Assembly: GCA_023458215.1 (NCBI GenBank)
Contig: JAEXAJ010000148.1
Location: forward strand, 1 to 34,263
DNA: 34,263 nucleotides
Direction: 5' to 3'
From: Bacteroidota bacterium
Lineage (GTDB): Bacteria > Bacteroidota > Bacteroidia > Bacteroidales > Bacteroidaceae
This document shows, in pieces, positions 1-6,983 of this stretch (position 1 is the first letter of the stretch; each line of letters opens with the position of its first letter). Below the pieces are notes generated by a model. The model had not been told where the DNA came from. It did no database searches and was given only the letters and a program-made list of their open reading frames with translations. Position numbers and translations under genes: made by a program.

Positions 1-17
1 TAGATAAAGAATAAAAA

Positions 18-503
18 ATGAGACATAATAAGAAATTCAACCATTTGGGTCGTACTGCCTCTCATAGAAGCGCTATGCTGTCTAATATGGCGTGTTCTTT
101 GATTAAGCACAAAAGAATCACTACGACCGTTGCAAAGGCTAAAGCATTGAAGAAATTCGTTGAGCCTTTGATTACTAAAGCTAAAGATGACACGACTAAT
201 TCTCGTCGTGTAGTATTTAGCAACTTGCAAGATAAGTTTGCTGTTACTGAACTGTTTAAAGAAATTTCTGTGAAGATTGCTGATCGTCCGGGTGGTTATA
301 CTCGTATTATCAAAACAGGTAACCGTTTGGGTGACAACGCAGAAATGTGCTTCATTGAACTCGTTGACTACAACGAAAACATGGCTAAGGAAAAAGTGGC
401 TAAGAAAGCTACTCGTACCCGTCGTTCAAAGAAGAGCGCTGCTGAAGCTGCTCCTGCTACAGAAGCTACTGCACCGGTTGCTGAAGAAGCGAAAGCTGAA
501 TAA
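18..503 (+). CDS. rplQ: 50S ribosomal protein L17
   Basis: Large-subunit ribosomal protein L17, 161 aa, binding 23S rRNA near the exit-tunnel side of the 50S subunit. The N-terminus [20 protein letters not shown] is the conserved L17 opening, and the core motifs for the RNA-binding fold continue to about residue 118. Beyond that lies a tail absent from the 127-aa E. coli protein: a basic stretch ([14 protein letters not shown]) followed by an Ala/Glu-rich acidic end. Such tails are common in Bacteroidetes L17. The ATG follows an A-rich leader, and the first three bases of the window (TAG) could be the stop of the upstream gene. In most bacteria rplQ is last in the alpha operon directly after rpoA, and the strong terminator at 528-560 fits that. 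Very confident. Confidence 0.98.
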   Translation: MRHNKKFNHLGRTASHRSAMLSNMACSLIKHKRITTTVAKAKALKKFVEPLITKAKDDTTNSRRVVFSNLQDKFAVTELFKEISVKIADRPGGYTRIIKTGNRLGDNAEMCFIELVDYNENMAKEKVAKKATRTRRSKKSAAEAAPATEATAPVAEEAKAE

Positions 504-527
504 TTCAACTATTCTTTTTATATATAG

Positions 528-560
528 AAAGCCGTCCCGGAGATTGGGGCGGCTTTTTTG
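528..560 (+). terminator. Rho-independent terminator of the rplQ operon
   Basis: An 11-bp stem (AAAGCCGTCCC paired with GGGGCGGCTTT, one G-U) has a 7-nt loop and is followed by a run of T (553-559). It sits 25 bp after the rplQ stop, as expected for the end of a ribosomal operon. Confidence 0.9.
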
Positions 561-623
561 TTATTAATCCTTGAACAATCATTAAAAGATATGGGATTTA
601 AACAATTACATTAAAGAAACTGT

Positions 624-631
624 TATATTTG
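624..631 (+). promoter_or_regulatory. Bacteroides -7 element TATATTTG
   Basis: A perfect match to TAnnTTTG, the -7 element of the Bacteroides primary sigma factor. No convincing -33 TTTG is seen. Transcription would start at about 636-640, right at the ATG at 641, so the message would have almost no 5' leader if the start is correct. Confidence 0.6.
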
Positions 632-640
632 CAGAAAGAT

Positions 641-1057
641 ATGGCAAAATATTTAAGATTCATAGGATTTCTCGTACTTGCATTAGCTTTGTGGCAGACA
701 GCAAGTGATACATTTATCGGTAAAACGGTAGATGCTGGAAGTCGTATGGATATTAAGACTATCGCCATATATCACCAACAAGATGAAACATGCATTGCGG
801 TGCCTCAGTTGCCGTATTTGCCGGAAGCCGAACTGGCCGGGGGAATTGGCCAATCTCAATTGCTGAACTTTCTGCGTGTGCAACGCTCTTTGGCTATAGA
901 ATATATTTTCTCCTTAAAAGACTGGGAGGATATGTTGGCACAAAGGGCTGCTGTTTTATCCCTTCATAGAGAAAAATTATACGATACTTCTGCTTATTAT
1001 CGATGTAATCCCGTGTGTGAATACTATATATTCACATTAAGGCGGATATTAATTTAG
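641..1057 (+). CDS. Small hypothetical protein with N-terminal hydrophobic segment
   Basis: A 138-aa protein I do not recognise. The frame can be opened from a TTG at 629, but that codon lies inside the TATATTTG promoter element, so the ATG at 641 (MAKYLRFIGFLVLALALW) is the better start. Residues about 5-20 are hydrophobic and could be a signal anchor or uncleaved signal peptide. The rest is soluble in character, with two Cys close together near the C-terminus (YYRCNPVCEYY) that could form a disulfide outside the cytoplasm. No catalytic motif is visible. It stands alone between the rplQ terminator and the next small membrane protein, about 110 bp upstream of that gene's start. The coding call rests on an open frame with its own promoter. 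Function unknown. Confidence 0.6.
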   Translation: MAKYLRFIGFLVLALALWQTASDTFIGKTVDAGSRMDIKTIAIYHQQDETCIAVPQLPYLPEAELAGGIGQSQLLNFLRVQRSLAIEYIFSLKDWEDMLAQRAAVLSLHREKLYDTSAYYRCNPVCEYYIFTLRRILI

Positions 1058-1085
1058 TGTTTTATTGAATTTAGTTTTATTCCTG

Positions 1086-1112
1086 TGCAGTGTGTACAAT
1101 GTTGTACATGCA
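1086..1112. promoter_or_regulatory. Palindrome TGTACAA-TG-TTGTACA upstream of the gene at 1167
   Basis: Two 7-bp perfect half-sites (1093-1099 and 1102-1108) are separated by 2 bp and flanked on both sides by TGCA (1086-1089 and 1109-1112). The symmetry and size suit a dimeric repressor operator, or a hairpin in the 5' leader of the 1167 gene. It is not followed by a T run, which argues against a terminator. Confidence 0.4.
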
Positions 1113-1166
1113 GAGGAGAAATTGTGTTTTTTCTTTTTAAATAAATTCTTTAAAACAATTATAATT

Positions 1167-1706
1167 ATGGCAACTCAAACTATTGATGCTACTTTATTTG
1201 CGTCTACTCATCCTGATATCGCAAAACGTACCAGTGTCTCCGGACTTATCTTTTCAGTAATCATGCTGTTAGTAGGTATTCTTGTTTTTGCATCAGTTTT
1301 CGAAATGAATGATAAATCTTCTTCCATTAGCATGCTATTAATGGTGGCAGGTACAGCATTAGTCTTATTCGGTATTTTTCGCCTTTTTTGGAGATCAAAA
1401 GAGATTGTGTATCTACCTACGGGAAGTATCACAAAAGAACACAGCATCTTCTTTGATTTGAAATATTTAGGTAAACTAACTGATATGCTCGAACATAAAC
1501 AGTTGAATGGTGAAACTGAAATTAAGAGCGAATCCAGTGGCAATGTACGTATGGATGTAATGGTTTCACAAGATAATAAGTTTGCAGCGATACAACTCTT
1601 CCAATTCGTGCCTTATACATATACCCCTGTGACTTCTGTTTGTTACTTTACAGGGAATGAGGCGGCTGCAATCACTGCCTTTTTGCTAAAATGTAAAGCA
1701 GCATAA
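1167..1706 (+). CDS. Hypothetical membrane protein with two transmembrane segments
   Basis: A 179-aa protein starting at the ATG in TTATGGCAACTC (MATQTIDATLF). The frame extends upstream to 1065, but that stretch carries the palindrome at 1086-1112 and reads like a leader. Two hydrophobic helices are clear: residues about 24-44 (VSGLIFSVIMLLVGILVFAS) and 55-73 (SMLLMVAGTALVLFGIFRLF), separated by a short polar loop. The C-terminal ~100 residues are soluble and probably cytoplasmic; they include a segment resembling a small PH-like or sensor fold, but I cannot name a family. A strong terminator at 1742-1776 ends the transcript. Function unknown. Confidence 0.75.
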   Translation: MATQTIDATLFASTHPDIAKRTSVSGLIFSVIMLLVGILVFASVFEMNDKSSSISMLLMVAGTALVLFGIFRLFWRSKEIVYLPTGSITKEHSIFFDLKYLGKLTDMLEHKQLNGETEIKSESSGNVRMDVMVSQDNKFAAIQLFQFVPYTYTPVTSVCYFTGNEAAAITAFLLKCKAA

Positions 1707-1741
1707 CCCTTTATAGGGAAAATTAGACTTGACTTTAGATA

Positions 1742-1776
1742 GGGGATCAGTCGGCAACGGCGATCCCCATTTTTTT
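1742..1776 (+). terminator. Terminator of the 1167 gene, inside the 3' end of the convergent MutS-like gene
   Basis: GGGGATC-A-GTCG pairs with CGGC-GATCCCC around a GCAA tetraloop, with one bulged A, followed by seven T. The hairpin covers the stop codon (1747-1749) and last codons of the minus-strand gene, so the final residues of that protein (IAVAD) are encoded within the terminator. No T run exists on the minus-strand side, so it should act only on plus-strand transcription. Confidence 0.8.
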
Positions 1777-3594
1777 CATCAGAAAACAAGCATTCATATT
1801 CTGTGCAATTCCGGAGCGCATACGATAAGAAAAGGTGAGCTCGTTGTTTGTGATATCCGCTTCGAAACAATAATTACGAATATTTTCAGGGAACAACTCG
1901 ATGAGTGTACCTAGCAAGAGGTCGTGAGTGGCAATGATGCCATTGGCTTTTAACGTCATGAATTGTCTGATAAGGGCGAAAGAACCTTTCTGCTTGTCCA
2001 TAGAATTGGTACCTTTGAGGATTTCATCAAGGATGATAAAAAGTTCCTCACCGGTTTGGAGCTTGTCAATGATCAGTTTTAAGCGTTTGAGTTCGGCGAA
2101 GAAATAAGATTCATTATCGTTCAGAGAATCGGATGTACGTAGGCTGGTGATGAGTTGGGCGGGATACAACTCCATTTGGGCAGCACAAGCCGGGGCTCCG
2201 ATACAGGCCAGCAGATAATTGATACCTACTGTTCGAAGATAAGTACTTTTGCCTGCCATATTAGCACCCGTAATGATGATAAAGAACGGGCGTTTTTTCA
2301 TATCGATGTTGTTGCGTACACAGCGGTCACGTTGCATCAACGGATGTCCCATGCTTTGGGCGCAAAGACGGAATGAGTGGGGACATTCGGCATTACCGGT
2401 AGAAACTTCTGTTGGGTTGAGTAGAGCGGGATAAGTATAGTCCGGATGATTATAGGCGAATGTAGCCAACGAATTGAGGGCATCGATGTCTCCAATGGCA
2501 GTAAGCCAACGGGGTAGCTCGGAGGCATATTGTTCTTTCCAAGCTTCGATGCGCATAATCTGCCATAACTCCCAAAAGAAAGAGCCATTGAGAATGGTGT
2601 ACATGAAATAGTTGTTGCGTTGATCTAATTCGTTCATCAGTTTGTCCAGGCGTTTAATGGAATAGGAAGCTTTCCGTTTTTCTCCTCCGATCTCCTCTTT
2701 GATGGTCTTCAGTAACGTACTATTCATCTGTTGCTCGTCCATGAGATGAACTAATTTGGCATAAGTCCCAAGTATTTGCAGTTTTTTACCGTATACCGCC
2801 TGTACTTTGCTTATTTTTTTTGTGAAACTGAAACTTGCAATGAGGAAACACATCCAAATGCAAGCTCCAATGTTTGCCGGTACGAATCCGGCTATAACAA
2901 GGGCGATACATACGATATTTGTTACTGCTACCAGCATCGGTAGAATACGAAGAAATTTATTCGTCCGGAAGACGCTTGGACTGGCTGCCCATGCTTTCAA
3001 TTCCGCTTCGTCTGCTGTTTTTCCTTTATGCAGCAATCCGAGGATACGGAAACGTTGCCGAAACTTCAGTTCAGGTGCTAATTCGCGTATGGCTTCCTGA
3101 CGTTCTATAATCTTCTCCTTGTTTACGAGGTGTTTGTCTAACCAGTGTGCCAGGCGATTTTTCCCTAGTTGCGTGCAGGTGCGGTTGATGTATTGAAATA
3201 GAGAATGTGGCCCGAAGACATCCAAATCGAATGTATACAAATGTGACGGATCTATGAATTCCTCGCCGTCTTCGAAGGCAGAAGTGTCATAATTCAGTGC
3301 GGAAAGTTCTTGTCGGTTGACTTCTATCTTTTTTTCCAGATAGTCTTTCTGATAGAATAAGCGATTGTGGTACTTGATTAGAAGCATGAACGGCAGTAAT
3401 GTAACGAGTGCAATTGCGGCTAATACTAACCAACTTTCCGACCAAAAATAAATGATACCTGCAATTCCGGCAGCGAACAGCAATAGGCGCAAAGTGCCGA
3501 TGCGGTATATTTGTTGTTGTACTTTGTTTAGTTTCTGCTGAGACTCTTTGGCAATATTGCTGTACGTAGTCTCTATTTCTTTGATAGTGTTCAT
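1747..3594 (-). CDS. MutS-family ATPase with N-terminal membrane segments
   Basis: A 615-aa protein with the MutS core and ATPase domains. The Walker A motif GANMAGKST is at residues 443-451; then come the MutS signature region (TSLRTSDSLNDNESYF), Walker B (FIILDEILKGTNS) and the ATHD motif. It lacks the MutS mismatch-recognition domain and its Phe-x-Glu motif, so it is shorter than MutS (~850 aa). Unusually, hydrophobic stretches at about residues 33-72 and 215-256 look like two pairs of transmembrane helices. The N-terminal 30 residues are helical and charged. A good promoter lies upstream (3619-3649) and the gene is monocistronic. Proteins of this shape are common in Bacteroidetes and usually annotated only as MutS-related. 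Repair activity is not implied; a role in DNA structure processing at the membrane is possible. Family certain, role unknown. Confidence 0.88.
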   Translation of the reverse strand: MNTIKEIETTYSNIAKESQQKLNKVQQQIYRIGTLRLLLFAAGIAGIIYFWSESWLVLAAIALVTLLPFMLLIKYHNRLFYQKDYLEKKIEVNRQELSALNYDTSAFEDGEEFIDPSHLYTFDLDVFGPHSLFQYINRTCTQLGKNRLAHWLDKHLVNKEKIIERQEAIRELAPELKFRQRFRILGLLHKGKTADEAELKAWAASPSVFRTNKFLRILPMLVAVTNIVCIALVIAGFVPANIGACIWMCFLIASFSFTKKISKVQAVYGKKLQILGTYAKLVHLMDEQQMNSTLLKTIKEEIGGEKRKASYSIKRLDKLMNELDQRNNYFMYTILNGSFFWELWQIMRIEAWKEQYASELPRWLTAIGDIDALNSLATFAYNHPDYTYPALLNPTEVSTGNAECPHSFRLCAQSMGHPLMQRDRCVRNNIDMKKRPFFIIITGANMAGKSTYLRTVGINYLLACIGAPACAAQMELYPAQLITSLRTSDSLNDNESYFFAELKRLKLIIDKLQTGEELFIILDEILKGTNSMDKQKGSFALIRQFMTLKANGIIATHDLLLGTLIELFPENIRNYCFEADITNNELTFSYRMRSGIAQNMNACFLMKKMGIAVAD

Positions 3595-3618
3595 TGTCTA
3601 CACAGGTAAATTATTCCC

Positions 3619-3649
3619 CAAAGATACGTCTTTTATAAGATTTCCCAAT
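3619..3649 (-). promoter_or_regulatory. Promoter of the MutS-like gene
   Basis: On the minus strand, TATCTTTG (plus 3619-3626) matches TAnnTTTG exactly. An ATTG (plus 3646-3649) lies 19 bp upstream, in place of the -33 TTTG. Predicted leader is about 20 nt before the ATG at 3594. Confidence 0.65.
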
Positions 3650-3705
3650 GCGGTGAATTGCTTTATTCGGTGAGTAGATAAATCAGGGTTGGGATGTTAA
3701 TAGAA

Positions 3706-3864
3706 AACTTCCTCAAGCCTTACAGGAAACTTGCTTTACATAGATATTAAACTTGCTTTGAGTATAAGATAATTTATAGACGCAACTTTTGAATATAAAA
3801 CCGCAACTTCTGATTATATAATCAAAACTTCTGATTATAAAGCCGCAACTTTTGATTATAGTTT
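3706..3864. repeat. Direct repeats with 21-22 bp period and AACTT core
   Basis: AACTT recurs at 3706, 3728 and 3750 (22-bp spacing) and, after a 34-bp step, at 3784, 3805, 3826 and 3847 (21-bp spacing). The second block is four adjacent 21-bp units (3781-3801, 3802-3822, 3823-3843, 3844-3864) of the form CGCAACTTYTGATTATA plus four variable bases. It fills most of the 520-bp spacer between the divergently transcribed MutS-like gene and the gene at 4118. Nothing coding is supported here. Confidence 0.8.
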
Positions 3865-3896
3865 ATCTTATACTCAAAGCAAGTTTAATATCTATG
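3739..3896. repeat. 34-bp perfect inverted repeat flanking the 21-bp units
   Basis: Arms at 3739-3772 and 3863-3896 are perfectly complementary over 34 bp, enclosing 90 bp that hold the four 21-bp direct repeats. The left arm begins with the 3' part of one AACTTGCTTT unit and includes the next, so the right arm is an inverted copy of array sequence. This could form a long hairpin or cruciform. The rest of the spacer (3897-4042) shows nothing further. Confidence 0.85.
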
Positions 3897-4042
3897 CAAA
3901 GCAGTTTTTCTCTTAACAGCAAGCATTTTTATAGTAAAGTCCAAAAGCCCGGGAATCTTATAAAACATCCTAGGTGAAGGTATCTCCAAGACTCGTGGTG
4001 AAAAAGCGACATTAGCAGCCTGAGAAATGATTTTTTCCTTTA

Positions 4043-4050
4043 TATATTTG
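4043..4050 (+). promoter_or_regulatory. -7 element TATATTTG for the gene at 4118
   Basis: A perfect TAnnTTTG match 67 bp before the ATG at 4118, giving a predicted leader of about 60 nt. No clear -33 TTTG is present. Confidence 0.55.
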
Positions 4051-4117
4051 CTTGAAAGCGATAAAAAATGTAACTTTCGCTCAGGAAAATAAAGTTTCAG
4101 AAAGAAAGAGGTGGAGT

Positions 4118-4744
4118 ATGAAAAGATGGTGGTTATTAGGTATTTGTGCATTGTTGGCTGCGCTTCCATGTGTAGCTCAGCAAGTGTTATACTCCAATTT
4201 GAAAGAACTGGTGAGCAATAATGGTGATACGGTTACAACACTGCGGGTGGATAAACGTACGAAAAACCAGATATTACTGATGGGTGGTGGCGATTATCGC
4301 ATAGAAGCCAAAGATAATCCGGGGCTTTGCAAATATTTGAAATCCCGTTGTTATGCGGTGCGGATAGATACAGCATTGTATGTCAATTGCAGGAAGATGC
4401 GTTATAAACGTTATCGCTTTGGTGGTTGGTATGCTCCTGCCATGTGGTTGAAAAATAAAATATATTTTTGTGCGCAACCGGTCGGGCAAGCCGCAGCCAG
4501 TACTACAGCACCTGCCGATGCAATGAAATTGGGTGGTGAAGTTGGTGATGCTATTGCTGCTTCAGGCTTAATTAATGCGCGTGTGTTTTATGAACTCGAT
4601 CCGGAAACCGGCAAATCGGTTTTTGTAGGAAAGGACAAGATGATGGAGTTGCTGAAAAATCAACCGGCCTTGCAATCGGCCCTTTCTCAAGAAACGAGTG
4701 AGTCTGCGCAAGTAATCGGAAAGTATTTAAGGCAACTGAAATAA
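4118..4744 (+). CDS. Exported hypothetical protein
   Basis: A 208-aa protein I cannot assign to a named family. The ATG at 4118 is preceded by AGAAAGAGG and opens a signal peptide (MKRWWLLGICALLAALPCVA, cleavage likely before QQ). A TTG at 4052 in the same frame is just downstream of the -7 element and adds 22 polar residues, so it is rejected. The mature part begins with a ~110-residue domain, with charged strands and Cys pairs (LCKYLKSRCYAV; VNCRKMRY), followed by a low-complexity Ala/Thr linker (about residues 125-140). A C-terminal segment (ELDPETGKSVFVGKDKMMELL) resembles a small helical end. It probably acts in the periplasm. A terminator follows at 4802-4840. It is separate from the hut operon behind it. 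Confidence 0.75.
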   Translation: MKRWWLLGICALLAALPCVAQQVLYSNLKELVSNNGDTVTTLRVDKRTKNQILLMGGGDYRIEAKDNPGLCKYLKSRCYAVRIDTALYVNCRKMRYKRYRFGGWYAPAMWLKNKIYFCAQPVGQAAASTTAPADAMKLGGEVGDAIAASGLINARVFYELDPETGKSVFVGKDKMMELLKNQPALQSALSQETSESAQVIGKYLRQLK

Positions 4745-4801
4745 GGACATCGTCAGTCAACTTGTAGCAAGGTAACTAGAAATAATGACGTTATGATAAA
4801 T

Positions 4802-4840
4802 AATCCCGCTATTCTATTGTGAATATCGGGATTTATTTTT
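4802..4840 (+). terminator. Terminator after the exported hypothetical protein
   Basis: AATCCCG-C-TATTC pairs with GAATA-TCGGGATT around a short loop, followed by TATTTTT. The stem of about 12 bp with one bulge ends the 4118 transcript before the hut operon. Confidence 0.7.
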
Positions 4841-4900
4841 ATATTGCGGCAGATACATACCTGTGTATGCTGACAATTTGTAACCAATCATCCAATTGCT

Positions 4901-6877
4901 ATGGAGATAACCTTAAGTAAAACAATCCCCCCGTACCCGGCATTTATTGAGGGCATCCGGCGGGCACCCGACCGTGGCTATACACTTACCCCGGCGCAGA
5001 CTGCTACGGCATTGAAGAACGCATTGCGTTATATTCCCAAAGACTTGCACGAGACACTTGCTCCCGAATTTATGGAAGAACTGCGCACCCGTGGACGAAT
5101 TTACGGCTACCGTTATCGTCCGCAAGGTGATTTGAAAGCAAGGCCTATCGACGAATACAAGGGTAATTGCATCGAAGGCAAAGCTTTCCAGGTGATGATT
5201 GACAATAACCTATGCTTCGATATAGCCCTCTATCCCTACGAACTGGTCACCTACGGTGAGACGGGACAAGTGTGCCAGAACTGGATGCAGTACCGGCTTA
5301 TCAAACAATACCTTGAAGTGCTCACCCGCGACCAAACCTTGGTTATCGAAAGCGGGCATCCCTTGGGACTATTTAAATCGAAGCCCGAAGCACCTCGGGT
5401 GATTATCACCAATGCCCTTATGGTGGGGCTCTATGATAATCAGAAAGATTGGCATACCGCCATGCAAATGGGCGTAGCCAATTACGGGCAGATGACTGCC
5501 GGCGGCTGGATGTATATCGGCCCTCAGGGTATTGTGCACGGTACATTCAATACTTTGTTGAATGCGGGACGCCTGAAATTGGGCATCCCTCAGAATGACG
5601 ATTTGCGTGGACATCTGTTCGTTTCCTCCGGTTTGGGAGGCATGAGCGGCGCACAACCCAAGGCTGCCGAGATGTCCGGAGCCGCCGCCATAATTGCCGA
5701 GGTCGATGCGTCCCGTATCGAAACCCGTCATAGCCAAGGCTGGGTGGGACATACCACAGGCTCTCTTTCAGAAGCATTTGCATGGGTACAAGATGCCATG
5801 AATAAGCGCGAATCTATTTCCATAGCCTATCATGGCAATGTAGTAGACTTGTTGGAATATGCCGTGCAGAAGCAAATAAAGATAGACCTACTTTCCGATC
5901 AAACCTCTTGCCATGCCGCATACGAAGGAGGCTATTGCCCTGTGGGATTGACTTTTGACGAACGTACCCGCCTTTTACATGAGAATCCTTCGGAGTTCCG
6001 TCGCTATGTAGACGTTTCTTTGGAGCGTCATTTCAAAGCTATTAAAGCCCTGGTGAACCGTGGCACCTATTTCTTCGATTATGGCAACTCCTTTATGAAA
6101 GCTGTTTTCGATGCCGGCGTCCGCGAGATAGCACGAGAGGGAGATGATAAGAACGGCTTTATATTCCCCAGTTATGTAGAAGACATTATGGGGCCCGAAC
6201 TTTTTGATTACGGCTACGGTCCATTCCGATGGGTATGCCTGAGCGGGAAGCATGAAGATCTTGTCAAAACAGACCGTGCCGCCATGGAATGCATTGATCC
6301 TACACGTCGCGGGCAAGATATGGATAACTATAATTGGATTCGCGATGCCGAAAAGAATCATCTAGTGGTGGGTACTCAAGCCCGCATACTTTATCAGGAT
6401 GCCGAGGGACGTATGAATATTGCGCTCCGCTTCAACGAAATGGTACGCCGGGGTGAAGTCGGCCCGATTATGCTGGGGCGCGACCACCACGATGTCAGCG
6501 GCACGGACTCTCCCTTCCGCGAAACTTCGAATATAAAAGACGGTAGTAACGTGATGGCGGATATGGCTGTACAGTGTTTTGCCGGTAATTGTGCCCGTGG
6601 AATGAGTTTGGTAGCCTTGCACAACGGCGGCGGCGTAGGCATTGGCAAAGCGATAAACGGCGGTTTCGGCATGGTGTGCGATGGCTCCGAAAGAGTCGAT
6701 GAAATATTGCGATCCGCTATGTTGTGGGATGTGATGGGAGGTGTGGCGCGTCGTTCGTGGGCACGCAATCCGCATGCCATGGAGACCAGTGAAGAGTTTA
6801 ACCGGACACATGCCGATGGATACCATATCACGTTGCCCTACGTAGCTGATGATGAATTGATTAACAAGTATATATAA
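4901..6877 (+). CDS. hutU: Urocanate hydratase (urocanase)
   Basis: Converts urocanate to 4-imidazolone-5-propanoate using tightly bound NAD+, second step of histidine breakdown, in the cytoplasm. At 658 aa it is about 100 residues longer than the classical bacterial enzyme (~555 aa) and resembles the longer form also found in eukaryotes. NAD-binding glycine-rich segment GGMSGAQPKAAEMSGAAA lies near residues 246-263. The conserved block RDHHDVSGTDSPFRET and the Gly-rich HNGGGVGIGKAINGG are also clear. Where classical urocanases have F-Q-G-L-P-x-R-I-C-W, this protein has VGTQARILYQ, so the usual active-site Cys is Leu497. It is first of five hut genes. The leader contains the small palindrome CATAC-CTGT-GTATG (4856-4869). 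Identification is very secure. Confidence 0.97.
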   Translation: MEITLSKTIPPYPAFIEGIRRAPDRGYTLTPAQTATALKNALRYIPKDLHETLAPEFMEELRTRGRIYGYRYRPQGDLKARPIDEYKGNCIEGKAFQVMIDNNLCFDIALYPYELVTYGETGQVCQNWMQYRLIKQYLEVLTRDQTLVIESGHPLGLFKSKPEAPRVIITNALMVGLYDNQKDWHTAMQMGVANYGQMTAGGWMYIGPQGIVHGTFNTLLNAGRLKLGIPQNDDLRGHLFVSSGLGGMSGAQPKAAEMSGAAAIIAEVDASRIETRHSQGWVGHTTGSLSEAFAWVQDAMNKRESISIAYHGNVVDLLEYAVQKQIKIDLLSDQTSCHAAYEGGYCPVGLTFDERTRLLHENPSEFRRYVDVSLERHFKAIKALVNRGTYFFDYGNSFMKAVFDAGVREIAREGDDKNGFIFPSYVEDIMGPELFDYGYGPFRWVCLSGKHEDLVKTDRAAMECIDPTRRGQDMDNYNWIRDAEKNHLVVGTQARILYQDAEGRMNIALRFNEMVRRGEVGPIMLGRDHHDVSGTDSPFRETSNIKDGSNVMADMAVQCFAGNCARGMSLVALHNGGGVGIGKAINGGFGMVCDGSERVDEILRSAMLWDVMGGVARRSWARNPHAMETSEEFNRTHADGYHITLPYVADDELINKYI

Positions 6878-6880
6878 TAA

Positions 6881-6973
6881 ATGAAGAATTGTGAATGAAG
6901 AATGAAGAATTCGGCTGCGCAATGCAGGTTGGCCGCAAGGGTAATTCTTCATTCTTAATTCTTCATTCTTAAT
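6881..6973. repeat. Intergenic palindrome, AAGAATGAAGAATT family (hutU-ftcD spacer)
   Basis: The perfect stem is AAGAATGAAGAATT (6898-6911) with its complement at 6943-6956; the complement is repeated at 6957-6970. A 31-bp GC-rich centre lies between. Degenerate repeats of the same motif extend the arms outwards. It fills nearly the whole 106-bp gap between hutU and ftcD. A second copy with a different centre is at 14614-14703. Confidence 0.85.
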
Positions 6974-6983
6974 TTGGAAGATT

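Noticed and set aside
3885..4169. Small minus-strand open frame of 94 codons in the repeat-containing spacer
   Set aside because: It runs through the end of the inverted repeat and overlaps the signal peptide of the gene at 4118; no SD or promoter supports it.
4856..4869. CATAC-CTGT-GTATG palindrome as a hut operator
   Set aside because: Only 5-bp arms and a single copy; too weak to call as a feature, and no hut regulator gene is in the window.
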